A stretch of 39,473 nt of DNA from Chthoniobacterales bacterium (lineage in GTDB: Bacteria > Verrucomicrobiota > Verrucomicrobiia > Chthoniobacterales > JACTMZ01), in NCBI GenBank assembly GCA_021463515.1, contig JAJTYZ010000132.1:1-39473 (forward strand). The letters are read 5' to 3'. This document shows positions 26,142 through 34,259 of this stretch, in pieces (position 1 is the stretch's first letter; every line of letters begins with the position of its first letter). The position numbers and the translations under genes are program-made. The notes below the pieces were generated by a model. It was not told where the DNA came from and searched no databases. It saw only the letters and a program-made list of their open reading frames with translations.

Positions 26142-26677
26142 GAGGTCAGCTCATCCCGAGAACGTCGCCACGCGAAGCCTCCGGGAAATAGCTTGAGAAA
26201 GAAGTAAATGGGAATGGCGATAAACAGCGCCATAAGAGCGGGGCCCATAATTTGCCAAAATACGGTGCCATCCACGAAGAATGATTCGCGCCGCAAACAC
26301 ACCATAAGATATTGCGCAAGCAGCAAGAGCAGCGTGATGGAACCTGAGGCAAGCGAGTGAATTTCCCAGCGCAACGTCGGAAAAGTTTGGCGCAAGATGT
26401 GCAGCACACTCCCGATAAAGACATAAAAGAGCATAGTCCAGCCCAGCCCAATTTCAACTTGGTTGCCATCCACCTGCAGAAGGGAAAGATCGCTTAGGAG
26501 CCCCGTATAAAGTGCCAACATGAGCACACCGGGAAACGGTAGCCACAAAGCACCGTAGCAAAACAACGCCGGAACAAGCAGCAGCCGCGCCCCATCCAAA
26601 AACGGCGCAGGAGGAATGAATTCCTGGGCGAGCAGCGCAAGATAAATAGTAATGAAAAGAACCAGCGTACGAATCAT
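26138..26677 (-). CDS. mreD: MreD-like rod shape-determining membrane protein, 179 aa
   Basis: The protein consists of about five hydrophobic segments (LVLFITIYLALLAQEFIPP, GVLMLALYTGLLSDLSLL, LFYVFIGSVLHILRQ, LLLLLAQYLMVC, ALMALFIAIPIYFFLKLF). MreD sequences are poorly conserved, so the call relies on length, topology and its place between mreC and mrdA, with ATGA overlaps at both ends. Confidence 0.85.
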   Translation of the reverse strand: MIRTLVLFITIYLALLAQEFIPPAPFLDGARLLLVPALFCYGALWLPFPGVLMLALYTGLLSDLSLLQVDGNQVEIGLGWTMLFYVFIGSVLHILRQTFPTLRWEIHSLASGSITLLLLLAQYLMVCLRRESFFVDGTVFWQIMGPALMALFIAIPIYFFLKLFPGGFAWRRSRDELTS

Positions 26678-27480
26678 TGGCTTCCAAGGACAACAAAGAC
26701 ATCTTCGAGTCTGGAGAAGTCCGCCGCCGGTTCGATGATCGCTTGACCATCAAGTTCGCGAGCTTGGAATTCTTTCACCGTCCCCAGCGGAATACCCGCA
26801 GGAAATACGGCACCGCTAACACCTGCGGTGAAGACTTTCATACCGGGCTGCAACTTTGCATCCCGTGTGAGAAAATTGAGCACCAATTCCGGCGCGGCAT
26901 TTCCATTCACCCGCCGCCCGCTTAGAATCCCCTGTTCGTTTGTGCCCTCCACCCGTGCCGCCACGCGGCAGCTTTCATCGGTGAGCAACAGCACGATGGA
27001 AACATCCTTCGCCACAGTCGTCGTGCGGCCAACCAATCCCTCGGCAGTTAGCACCGGCTGACTCGAATCTACCTTCGAAGAAAATCCGCGATTGATCGTC
27101 ATGGTATTCCACCAACTCGAAGCGTCACGGCTGATGATTTTTGCCGGAAGGAGTTTAAATGCCGAGCGGTCGCGATAATCCAGTGCGGCACGCAAGCGTT
27201 TATTTTCCTCCTCGGTTTCACTGAGGAGCTGATTGATGGCGCGAAGTTGATTATTTTGCGCGACGAGCGCGGCATTGTCTGCCTCCAATTCATCGAGAGT
27301 TTTAAGTCCGGTGTTGAGTTTAGAAATTCGATCGCTCAACGCCGAGCCCGCTTCAAGCGCGGGTGTGGAAACATCGAGAAACCGCGCTTGCCATGCTTTC
27401 ATCACACTCGTTGGCAGCGCAAGAAAGCCCACCGCAATGGCGATGGCGATGGCCAGCAATATCAAATGCAGCTTGCTCAT
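26674..27480 (-). CDS. mreC: Rod shape-determining protein MreC, 268 aa
   Basis: MreC links cytoplasmic MreB to PBP2 in the periplasm. An N-terminal helix (HLILLAIAIAIAVGFLALP) is followed by a coiled-coil stretch (about 55-100, LKTLDELEADNAALVAQNN through SETEEENKRLRAAL) and a beta-rich C-terminal domain with MTINRGFSSKVDSSQPVLTA, EGLVGRTTTVAKDVSIVLLL and VFPAGIPLGTVKEFQ. The gene starts 37 bases downstream of mreB. Confidence 0.94.
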   Translation of the reverse strand: MSKLHLILLAIAIAIAVGFLALPTSVMKAWQARFLDVSTPALEAGSALSDRISKLNTGLKTLDELEADNAALVAQNNQLRAINQLLSETEEENKRLRAALDYRDRSAFKLLPAKIISRDASSWWNTMTINRGFSSKVDSSQPVLTAEGLVGRTTTVAKDVSIVLLLTDESCRVAARVEGTNEQGILSGRRVNGNAAPELVLNFLTRDAKLQPGMKVFTAGVSGAVFPAGIPLGTVKEFQARELDGQAIIEPAADFSRLEDVFVVLGSQ

Positions 27481-27517
27481 GGATGATCGTAACCGACCTT
27501 AAAGGCCAGGAATGTCC

Positions 27518-28564
27518 TCAAGCAGAAGCAACGAAGCGTGCGCTGTTTTGAGCGATGCTGCGGAGAACTTCAATTTCGCTAAGAGCGCGTCCGGTTCCCT
27601 CGGCCACAGCACTCAACGGATCGTCCGCAATGTGAACCGGCAATCCCGTTTCATCCCGCAGCAATTGATCAAGACCGCGCAAAAGTGCTCCACCGCCCGC
27701 AAGTACCATGCCACGATCCACGAGGTCGGAGGACAACTCGGGAGGGCAACGTTCGAGGGTCGAGCGCACGGCATCCACGATGCTATTAAGAGGTTCCGCC
27801 AACGCTTCACGCACTTCGGGCGATGTAAGGGTGATTGTTTTTGGAAGGCCCGCGACCAGATCGCGCCCTTTCACTTCCATGGTCGTTTCCTTGGGCAGCT
27901 TAATGGCCGAGCCCAGTTTAATTTTGATCTCCTCGGCAGTGCGCTCACCGATCGCTAAGTTAAAGTTACGTTTCAGATACTGAATGATGGCCTCATCCAA
28001 TTCGTCTCCCGCCACGCGCACACTGCGTGCGAAAACGATACCTGCCAAAGAAATGAGAGCGACCTCCGTGGTGCCACCGCCGATGTCAATGATCATATTG
28101 CCTGCGGCCTCTTGGATGGGCAATCCAACCCCAATCGCTGCTGCCATCGGCTCCTCGATAAGATAAACTTCCCGCGCTCCCGCGTGCGTCGCGGAATCTT
28201 TCACCGCACGCTTCTCCACTTCGGTGATGCCCGAAGGCACCGCAATGACCACACGCGGTCGCACCACGCGGCGACCCCCATGCGCTTTGCTAATGAGGTG
28301 TGAAAGCATCGCTTCCGTAATTTCGAAATCGGCGATCACGCCGTCCTTCAACGGACGAATCGCCACGATATTTCCCGGGGTACGCCCGAGCATTCGCTTC
28401 GCTTCGTTGCCGACGGCGAGGACTTTGTTTGTCCCCGCTTGTACCGCAACGACGGATGGTTCGCGTAAAACGACACCATGATCGCGCACGAAGACCAGCG
28501 TGTTGGCGGTCCCGAGATCAATCCCGATGTCACTGGAAAGAAGCCCAAAAAGTTTTCTAAACAT
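27518..28564 (-). CDS. mreB: Rod shape-determining protein MreB (bacterial actin), 348 aa
   Basis: MreB polymerises beneath the membrane and directs lateral wall synthesis. The actin-fold phosphate motifs are [20 protein letters not shown] near residue 11-30 and [20 protein letters not shown], with the adenosine-binding [16 protein letters not shown] near the end. The N-terminal [11 protein letters not shown] may form the membrane-binding amphipathic helix. Length is normal. It heads the leftward cluster mreB-mreC-mreD-mrdA-rng-nuclease-cvpA-gatB, whose gaps never exceed about 45 bases. Confidence 0.97.
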   Translation of the reverse strand: MFRKLFGLLSSDIGIDLGTANTLVFVRDHGVVLREPSVVAVQAGTNKVLAVGNEAKRMLGRTPGNIVAIRPLKDGVIADFEITEAMLSHLISKAHGGRRVVRPRVVIAVPSGITEVEKRAVKDSATHAGAREVYLIEEPMAAAIGVGLPIQEAAGNMIIDIGGGTTEVALISLAGIVFARSVRVAGDELDEAIIQYLKRNFNLAIGERTAEEIKIKLGSAIKLPKETTMEVKGRDLVAGLPKTITLTSPEVREALAEPLNSIVDAVRSTLERCPPELSSDLVDRGMVLAGGGALLRGLDQLLRDETGLPVHIADDPLSAVAEGTGRALSEIEVLRSIAQNSARFVASA

Positions 28565-28645
28565 GGATGTGTACCTTAAAGAGGCTAACCTCTTCGGCGG
28601 TTGAAATGGTTTGATAATGCCCCCGCCGAGACGGAAAGAGCCGCG

Positions 28646-28675
28646 ATTAGGTCACTTTTTGCCTCTCATAGTCAA
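28646..28675 (-). promoter_or_regulatory. Possible promoter of the mreB cluster
   Basis: Leftward, TTGACT (28675-28670) is followed after 18 bases by CCTAAT (28651-28646). Five of six and four of six positions match the sigma-70 consensus. The leader to mreB would be about 75 bases. Confidence 0.35.
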
Positions 28676-28737
28676 GAAAATTGCCACAGAAAAAAATTTG
28701 CACATCTCTGCATTTTTCCATTGCACCCCTCCACCAG

Positions 28738-28754
28738 TTGAGACACAGTCTCAA
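28738..28754. promoter_or_regulatory. Perfect 7-3-7 palindrome, likely protein-binding site
   Basis: TTGAGAC, ACA, GTCTCAA: fourteen paired bases around a three-base centre. It lies about 135 bases before the PEP-CTERM start and about 174 bases before mreB. The arms and spacing recall dimeric regulator sites, including Fur-family boxes of the TTGAGA...TCTCAA type, but no regulator gene is adjacent and identity is unproven. Confidence 0.5.
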
Positions 28755-28821
28755 TAGCTCTGAAAGTGCGCGTCATCGAGACGTTCGACGACTGCCCCTG
28801 CGTCTTCCTGCTAAAAAAAAG

Positions 28822-28835
28822 AAGCCACGGGGCTT
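28822..28835 (-). terminator. Short hairpin followed by eight Ts on the minus strand
   Basis: AAGCC and GGCTT pair around a four-base loop. Read leftward it is followed by C and then eight Ts (28820-28813), the form of a weak intrinsic terminator. It would stop transcripts running leftward from within the PEP-CTERM gene toward mreB. On the plus strand it falls in the leader of the PEP-CTERM gene. Confidence 0.35.
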
Positions 28836-28888
28836 TTGTGTTTGAATCCTAAAAAACTCTCATTAATAATCGCCCACTTTGCCGACGT

Positions 28889-29638
28889 ATGAAATCAGCC
28901 GTTAAGAAATCCATCTTCCAACTCACCCTAAAAAAGCTCCTGCCCCTCGCCGCCGCCGCCACCCTGCTCCCCGCGCAGGCACAGCTGATTGATACGTGGA
29001 GCTATGATGCAAATAATAACCCCGGGTGGGGATTTAACCCGGCGACTTATGGGGGGAATTTTCGTCCGGCAACTTTGACACCGGACACAGGGTCAACCGG
29101 CGGTGGGAGCATTGCCATCGCGGGGATGGGACTAGGTGGCGGTGGCTTAGGCTCGACAAATAGCCCTAATGGATACGCAGGGTATTATACCTTCTTCAAT
29201 TCCAATGTGCAGTTTACGCTGTCCACAACGACCATCCTAACGAATCTCGGCACCTTTTCCGTCACCTTCTACATTGGCGGAGGCAATCCTACGGCCATCT
29301 CCTACACGAATTCGTCCCTTGTATTGAACTACAACCTTGCCAACACAAACGTCGCGAGTTCCACCTTTTGGGCAGGCACTCCTCTTGTCACCAATACTCC
29401 CATTGGCCCCCAAACGATCACGCCCTATACTTGGACATGGAACAACCTTTCCGTGCTGGGGACGTCCACCAACCTATCAACATCTTGGGATACGCAAGGC
29501 AACCAACACGTCTTTCAAAGTACGGTCAGCACCATGCAGGCTGTTCCGGAAGCCTCAACGGTTTGGCTGATTGCTTTGGGAGGGGGATTGCTTTTCATTT
29601 TACGGCGAAAGATTCGCCGCTTTGCAGGAACTCGTTAA
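28889..29638 (+). CDS. PEP-CTERM sorting domain protein, 249 aa
   Basis: The protein has a signal peptide with cleavage expected after AQA (residue 31), a mature region rich in Thr, Ser, Asn and Gly with no catalytic motif, and a C-terminal sorting tail: VPEAST at 219-224, a hydrophobic helix VWLIALGGGLLFIL, then basic RRKIRR. This is the PEP-CTERM pattern, with PEA in place of the usual PEP. Such proteins are processed by exosortase and often become part of the extracellular matrix or surface; no exosortase gene lies in the window. The mature part looks beta-rich and adhesive rather than enzymatic. It is 109 bases upstream of the prepilin-like gene. Confidence 0.88.
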   Translation: MKSAVKKSIFQLTLKKLLPLAAAATLLPAQAQLIDTWSYDANNNPGWGFNPATYGGNFRPATLTPDTGSTGGGSIAIAGMGLGGGGLGSTNSPNGYAGYYTFFNSNVQFTLSTTTILTNLGTFSVTFYIGGGNPTAISYTNSSLVLNYNLANTNVASSTFWAGTPLVTNTPIGPQTITPYTWTWNNLSVLGTSTNLSTSWDTQGNQHVFQSTVSTMQAVPEASTVWLIALGGGLLFILRRKIRRFAGTR

Positions 29639-29747
29639 AACAAATTCAGAGTGTATTTCCTTGGATATTTCGCCTAGGAACACCTTTTGCATTCCCATTT
29701 ATAAAAGCATCAAAGTTCTCCATCGTCTCAAAGTCATTATTTCGCCT

Positions 29748-30566
29748 GTGAAAGCACCCACACACCAACACGCTTTTACCCTCCTTGAGCTACTCGTCGT
29801 CATCGCTATCCTTGGAGCCCTCATTGGTGCCGGCAGCGCAGCCCTCTCCACCGCCATGGGTAAAAGTAAGCTCATCGCGGAAATGACGGCTGCCAAAACC
29901 TTGATTACCGCTTACCAAGCCGCAGCTATGGAAAATGGAGGACGCTTCCTGCCTGCCCACAATTCCGCAGTAGGAGATATCCAGAATGCCCAAGGGCAAT
30001 CGTTGCCCATTTTAACAAAGACCCGCTATCCCTTTCGTCTGGCACCTTATTTTAACTACGCCATCGAAGGAACGCTGCTTGTGGGCGACAACGAAAAGCA
30101 ATTTAAGGTGCGACGCGACGCGGCGAATGATGATTACTGGATCAGTGCTTATCCGGCCTTTGGAATGAACCTGTCCTTCGTTGGCGGGAAACGGATCGGC
30201 GACGACTCCAGCGGAAATGAACGTTGGGACACATTCAATACAGCACCGGATTGCATTCGCTCCATGGCCAACGCCGGACAATCGGTGATTGCCTTCATTA
30301 CCGCTGGCGGCGGAAATATTGCCGGTTACGAATATGTCAAAGCTCCGGGAGGCCCGGGAAGTTCTTGGTCTCCCGCATCGTGGAGCGACAATTCTCGTCC
30401 CGAAGACTACGGCAATGTTTACCCTCGCCACGATGGCAAAGCGGTGGCGGCATTTCTTGATGGTTCTGTGAAAATGCTGAGTCTTGAGGAATTGCGAGAT
30501 ATGCGACTGTGGAGCCGCGAAGCCCACTTGCGCGACGATCCGAATTATACGGTTGGCAGCAATTAA
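29748..30566 (+). CDS. Prepilin-like protein with N-terminal methylation motif and H-X9-DG domain, 272 aa
   Basis: The cleavage/methylation motif is HAFTLLELLVVIAILGALIG, with Phe at +1 and Glu at +5 but Ala rather than Gly at -1. The helix is followed by a globular domain whose late sequence contains His228, nine residues, then Asp-Gly (HDGKAVAAFLDG), the H-X9-DG signature of large pseudopilin families in Planctomycetes and Verrucomicrobia. No ATG precedes the motif in a suitable place. GTG 29748 is the best start, although without a ribosome-binding site; the longer open frame upstream overlaps the PEP-CTERM gene and is not credible. Function may be in a type II secretion or type IV pilus-like assembly. 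Confidence 0.85.
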   Translation: MKAPTHQHAFTLLELLVVIAILGALIGAGSAALSTAMGKSKLIAEMTAAKTLITAYQAAAMENGGRFLPAHNSAVGDIQNAQGQSLPILTKTRYPFRLAPYFNYAIEGTLLVGDNEKQFKVRRDAANDDYWISAYPAFGMNLSFVGGKRIGDDSSGNERWDTFNTAPDCIRSMANAGQSVIAFITAGGGNIAGYEYVKAPGGPGSSWSPASWSDNSRPEDYGNVYPRHDGKAVAAFLDGSVKMLSLEELRDMRLWSREAHLRDDPNYTVGSN

Positions 30567-30593
30567 GGGGCGCGGGGCGCGAGTTGCTTTGGG

Positions 30594-30626
30594 AAAAGCG
30601 GCAGCAGAGTGCCGCTGCGACATCTT
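30594..30626 (-). repeat. Dispersed 33-bp hairpin repeat, copy B
   Basis: Perfect arms AGCGGCA (30597-30603) and TGCCGCT (30610-30616) surround GCAGAG. The reverse complement of 30594-30626 matches copy A at 16572-16604 in 27 of 33 positions. It sits between the ends of the convergent prepilin-like and DUF4340 genes, where it may also act as a transcript end. Confidence 0.75.
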
Positions 30627-30657
30627 CATTCTCCCTCTACTCCGACTTCGATACGAA

Positions 30658-32013
30658 CTATGGGTGAGCGATCAGTTCTTTAATGAGGTTCGGTAATTCT
30701 TCTCCGACAGTTACGACTTCATCGGAGTTTGTCGTGCGTGCATAAACCGTACCGTCTTCCGTCGGCAGTCCTAATTCTACCTGCGCAAGAGTTTGCCCTC
30801 CGGCGGTGTCTTCCGGCGTATTTTCCGAAAGCCAGGCGAGGAAGGTGACACTTGCAGTAGGGGTGTTTAGCCCTGTGTCTTCGAGAGATGCTGTGGTACG
30901 GAATTTGACGATCGAGGCCTTATTGAATGCCTCGATGAGGCGACTCACATCGGTGGCCTTTACACTTTGTCCGCTCTCGCGATCTGCCCAATCGTTGCCA
31001 TGGCGTTGCAGTAACAGCACGCGCTCTCCAAATTGCAAACGAATACGATCCACCACATCCGTTTCAACATAGCCGAGAGAACGATCACGCAAGGCCTCCG
31101 GCGACACATCAAAAAGGCGCAACGCCTCGGTATCCACCTGCAATTCACCGCCACGCGATTTCATACGTGCCACAACAGCTTTCCCATCACGCACCTCCGA
31201 ACGCGTGACATCCAATTGCAGTGCTTCGCCTCCGCCGCGTGGAGTGAGGCTAATGGTGGCCGTCTCTCCAGGTAATGTAGGCACCGCGCTCGAATTCACC
31301 GCCTCAGACCCAAATGCCATGATTCGCAGTCCGAGAAGGGGATCAAGAAATTCACGCACGGCACGAGGATCTGCCGCAGCTCGCACCGGTTTGTCAATCA
31401 TCCATCGTCCACGCTCTCGTCGGACCGTCATTTCACCATCAGCACGACGCACAGTGAACTTCTCAATATCCTCCGGAAGCAGGTTGGTTAAACGTGGATC
31501 CCGAAACGAGGACGCGGGTGCTAGGGCCGGGGCAAGAATGGAATCCGTGATGCGAAGGATGGATTTTTTTCCACTCACACGCGCAAAAATTTCTCCTGCC
31601 AACGCCGTATTCGCACCTAAATCAATGCGCAGAGTTTGCCCGTTGTGGAGATCAATATGTACACGCGGCGGAGACAAACCGCTTTCTGTCAGGGCCGCAG
31701 CATCCTCCCCAGCAATACGATCACGCACTTCGAGAAAACGCATGGCAAGAAGCAGACGTTCCACCGCTTCGGGGGAGGCTCGATCTACCACAGGTTTCGT
31801 GAGATGCCATTCCCCATGATCCCGTTCGAGGGTGATGGTTTCACCACTGCGCACGATATCAATTTTATCAACGCCTTCGGGATCAAAGACGGCTGCGTAA
31901 CGTCGAAGCTCTGCGGCTTCGTGCGTTGTCGGAACATTATGACGCAGATAAAACAGTCCTCCTAGAGCCAAAAGCACGAGGAACAAGAGGGCGATGGTAA
32001 CGCGCGAGTTCAC
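30658..32013 (-). CDS. DUF4340 domain protein of a Gld-type ABC module, 451 aa
   Basis: A single N-terminal membrane helix (VTIALLFLVLLALGGLFYL) anchors a long periplasmic part made of repeated beta-rich units: EGVDKIDIVRSGETITLERD with GEWHLTKPVVDRASPEAVER, and later EDIEKFTVRRADGEMTVRRE with GRWMIDKPVRAAADPRAVRE. This repeated pattern of a short strand pair followed by W-x-(I/L)-x-K-P is typical of DUF4340. Such proteins regularly follow GldG-like proteins. The role is unknown; by position it works with the ABC transporter. It starts 4 bases after the GldG-like stop. Confidence 0.88.
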   Translation of the reverse strand: MNSRVTIALLFLVLLALGGLFYLRHNVPTTHEAAELRRYAAVFDPEGVDKIDIVRSGETITLERDHGEWHLTKPVVDRASPEAVERLLLAMRFLEVRDRIAGEDAAALTESGLSPPRVHIDLHNGQTLRIDLGANTALAGEIFARVSGKKSILRITDSILAPALAPASSFRDPRLTNLLPEDIEKFTVRRADGEMTVRRERGRWMIDKPVRAAADPRAVREFLDPLLGLRIMAFGSEAVNSSAVPTLPGETATISLTPRGGGEALQLDVTRSEVRDGKAVVARMKSRGGELQVDTEALRLFDVSPEALRDRSLGYVETDVVDRIRLQFGERVLLLQRHGNDWADRESGQSVKATDVSRLIEAFNKASIVKFRTTASLEDTGLNTPTASVTFLAWLSENTPEDTAGGQTLAQVELGLPTEDGTVYARTTNSDEVVTVGEELPNLIKELIAHP

Positions 32014-32017
32014 AAGT

Positions 32018-33505
32018 TTAGCGGCGACGGCGCCACCATACGAAAAAGCCAGCTACCAAGGCTGCCGCCGGAATAACCACCAAGGTATAAAGCCCAATAC
32101 GACTCGTCTCTAAATCCGTAAGATTGAGGCTAAAGGTACGCACGGCTTTAGGAGCAATTCCGGTAAGGTAACTACGATCCATCATCCAATTAAGCGCACT
32201 AAGAAAAAAATCAAGATTCGGCTCCGTAATAGACCCATCTACTACGAACTCCGCATTGCCTGTTATAATCATACGTGCGGAGTTGACCCCCACCTTTTCA
32301 TCACCCAGCCCCCCACGTTCGAGCATGGCTGCAAGTATGAGCGGTGCCGGTGTGTCTTTATCGGCATCAAAAACGACCCCTTTATTTTCGTCGGTCACAT
32401 ATTCTATTTCTCCCCAAAAGGGAGCCTCTGCTGTGATGAGAGGCTCAATCGAAGTTCCGTGACCCGAAGGGGCGAGTGCCAAAGAGCAAGTACCTCCCGG
32501 AAACATGGCTTCCGCGCCATAAAGCCGCCGCGTGATGCGATTTTCGGGAGTAAAACGACCGGACACATCACGCAAAATACCCGTGGCAAAACCCAGCTGC
32601 ACCGTACGAAGCACTCGATCATCCTGCGCTGTAATTCCCAAAGATGTCAGAAACTCTCGCAACACCGGCGTAGCAGATGCCGGATCAAGAAGAATCATGA
32701 TCCGTCCATCTTTCTCCCAATAATTCCGCAAGAGGCTCATGGACGCTTCGGGTAGATCATAGCGTGGACCAACGAGTACAACCGCCGCCGCATCCGCAGG
32801 AACTGCACCTGCTACCCCGAGATTGAGAGGGGCCGGCGTGACACCCTGACGCCCGATGTATTCCTCCAACAAAGAGAGTTTCGAGCCTTTTCCGACGAGA
32901 GGTTCACCCTGACCTTGGAGAAAATAAATCTTCCGCTCCTTCGGTTCGCTCAGGCCAATTAGTGCGCTCGTGAGAGCCTGTTCCCCCTTAAATGCCGCCA
33001 CGCGGGGAGGATCGCCGGTGAGTTGCGGCATCATGTCATAGTCCGCCATGTCCACAGCACTAATCTGCTTGGAGCGTCCGCCCATTTCGACAATGAGAAG
33101 ATTTTCACCATCTCCAAATCCGAATTTCGACTGAAGCTCACGAGCGCGAGCAAGATTTCGCGTGGGATCAATGTATTCGACCGTGAGCTTCCCCCCTGCG
33201 GCACTTTGGTATTCTTTGAGAAGATTCAGCACATCATTATAGACCTCGAATCCAGGCGCCGCCGTACTTGGAGAGAAAAAAACATACACCGTCACCGGTG
33301 TGGTCAGTTGTTGCAAAAGGCGCGATGTTTGATCTGCGAGCTGAAACTTACGTCCGGGTGACCAATCGCCACGTTTATAATAATGAAAACCTACATAATT
33401 CACCATCAGCAGCAGCACAAAGGCCAAAATGACCTGTGCCGTGACACCCAAGCGAGCACCTGCGCGATGACGGGATGATTCCTGTGGTGATTTCATACGT
33501 GTCAA
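32018..33505 (-). CDS. GldG-like ABC transporter auxiliary protein, 495 aa
   Basis: The N-terminal helix (VILAFVLLLMVNYVGFHYYK) is followed by a large periplasmic domain with KFQLADQTSRLLQQLTTPV, a hallmark of the GldG/ABC-type uncharacterised transport family, then YFLQGQGEPLVGKG and a region MILLDPASATPVLREFLTSL. A second helix at the end (LYTLVVIPAAALVAGFFVWW) is followed by RRRR. In Bacteroidetes, GldF and GldG form an ABC transporter with GldA that is needed for gliding in some strains; homologues occur widely in non-gliders. The start overlaps the permease stop by 4 bases. Confidence 0.9.
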   Translation of the reverse strand: MTRMKSPQESSRHRAGARLGVTAQVILAFVLLLMVNYVGFHYYKRGDWSPGRKFQLADQTSRLLQQLTTPVTVYVFFSPSTAAPGFEVYNDVLNLLKEYQSAAGGKLTVEYIDPTRNLARARELQSKFGFGDGENLLIVEMGGRSKQISAVDMADYDMMPQLTGDPPRVAAFKGEQALTSALIGLSEPKERKIYFLQGQGEPLVGKGSKLSLLEEYIGRQGVTPAPLNLGVAGAVPADAAAVVLVGPRYDLPEASMSLLRNYWEKDGRIMILLDPASATPVLREFLTSLGITAQDDRVLRTVQLGFATGILRDVSGRFTPENRITRRLYGAEAMFPGGTCSLALAPSGHGTSIEPLITAEAPFWGEIEYVTDENKGVVFDADKDTPAPLILAAMLERGGLGDEKVGVNSARMIITGNAEFVVDGSITEPNLDFFLSALNWMMDRSYLTGIAPKAVRTFSLNLTDLETSRIGLYTLVVIPAAALVAGFFVWWRRRR

Positions 33506-34254
33506 TTACGCCAACGCCGCGATTGGAAAACGTGGAAGGTGAGAAAAAGAAAAATGGCGGTGAGTGACAGATAAAAAACTAGCGGGCGTGAATCAAAGAT
33601 ACCCCGCGACGCCTCACCCATGTGCTCCAACGCAGAAAAATAACTCGTCATCTCCCGCAAAGTTGCCGTGATGTTGAGAATAAAAAACGTCAGCAGTCCC
33701 ATGAAAAATAGCAGGGTAATCATGCTAAAGGACATGATGGCTGCAATGATCTGATTGCGCGTGAGCGCGGAGGCTAAACAACCGATGGAAAGATAAAACA
33801 TACCGATCAGCAACAACATCGAGTAAGCACCAAGAAATGGGCCGGAGGCACCTGCCGCCGCAAGCTTCGTCACGCGGCTAAACACCATAAAATAGAGCAA
33901 GCTCGGCAGCCAAAGAACAATGAAGAAAAAAAGTGCTCCGCCGTATTTTGCAAATACCACATGACTGTCCCGAACGGGAGCTGTCATCAACGACTCAATG
34001 GTACCCATTTTATACTCCTCCGAAAAAAGGCGCATGGTGATAAGTGGAATCACAAGAATGAAACCGAACCAAAAAAAGATGGTGTTAAAAAAGGCTTCCA
34101 CAACGGTCACCTCACTCGGCCCACGATTAAGCGCGGCCACACCGGCATAGAAATTAAAACCCGTCATCAGGAGGAAAAAAAATAAAACAACCCACGCGAC
34201 GGGAGAAAGAAAGTAAGCGCGGATTTCACGGCGGAGGAGTGTAAAAAAATTCAT
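33502..34254 (-). CDS. ABC-2 type permease (GldF/NosY-like), 250 aa
   Basis: The start at 34254 gives MNFFTLLRREIRAYFLSPVA, a typical opening for this permease type. Six hydrophobic segments follow, and the conserved VIPLITMRLFSEEYKMGTIE and SLMTAPVRDSHVVFAKY match the GldF/NosY pattern. The upstream open codons lie in the ATP-binding subunit gene in another frame. It is 5 bases after the ATPase gene and overlaps the GldG-like gene. Confidence 0.92.
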   Translation of the reverse strand: MNFFTLLRREIRAYFLSPVAWVVLFFFLLMTGFNFYAGVAALNRGPSEVTVVEAFFNTIFFWFGFILVIPLITMRLFSEEYKMGTIESLMTAPVRDSHVVFAKYGGALFFFIVLWLPSLLYFMVFSRVTKLAAAGASGPFLGAYSMLLLIGMFYLSIGCLASALTRNQIIAAIMSFSMITLLFFMGLLTFFILNITATLREMTSYFSALEHMGEASRGIFDSRPLVFYLSLTAIFLFLTFHVFQSRRWRN

Positions 34255-34259
34255 AATGC

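Larger units (their letters stand above)
28565..28888. other. 324-bp divergent intergenic region between mreB and the PEP-CTERM gene
   Basis: No gene is visible. The region should carry promoters in both directions. I see a possible mreB promoter, a perfect palindrome and a small hairpin beside an A-run; each is listed separately. Confidence 0.65.

Noticed and set aside
29571-29747. N-terminal extension of the prepilin-like gene
   Set aside because: It would place 59 extra residues, some overlapping the PEP-CTERM gene, before a class III leader that is normally short.
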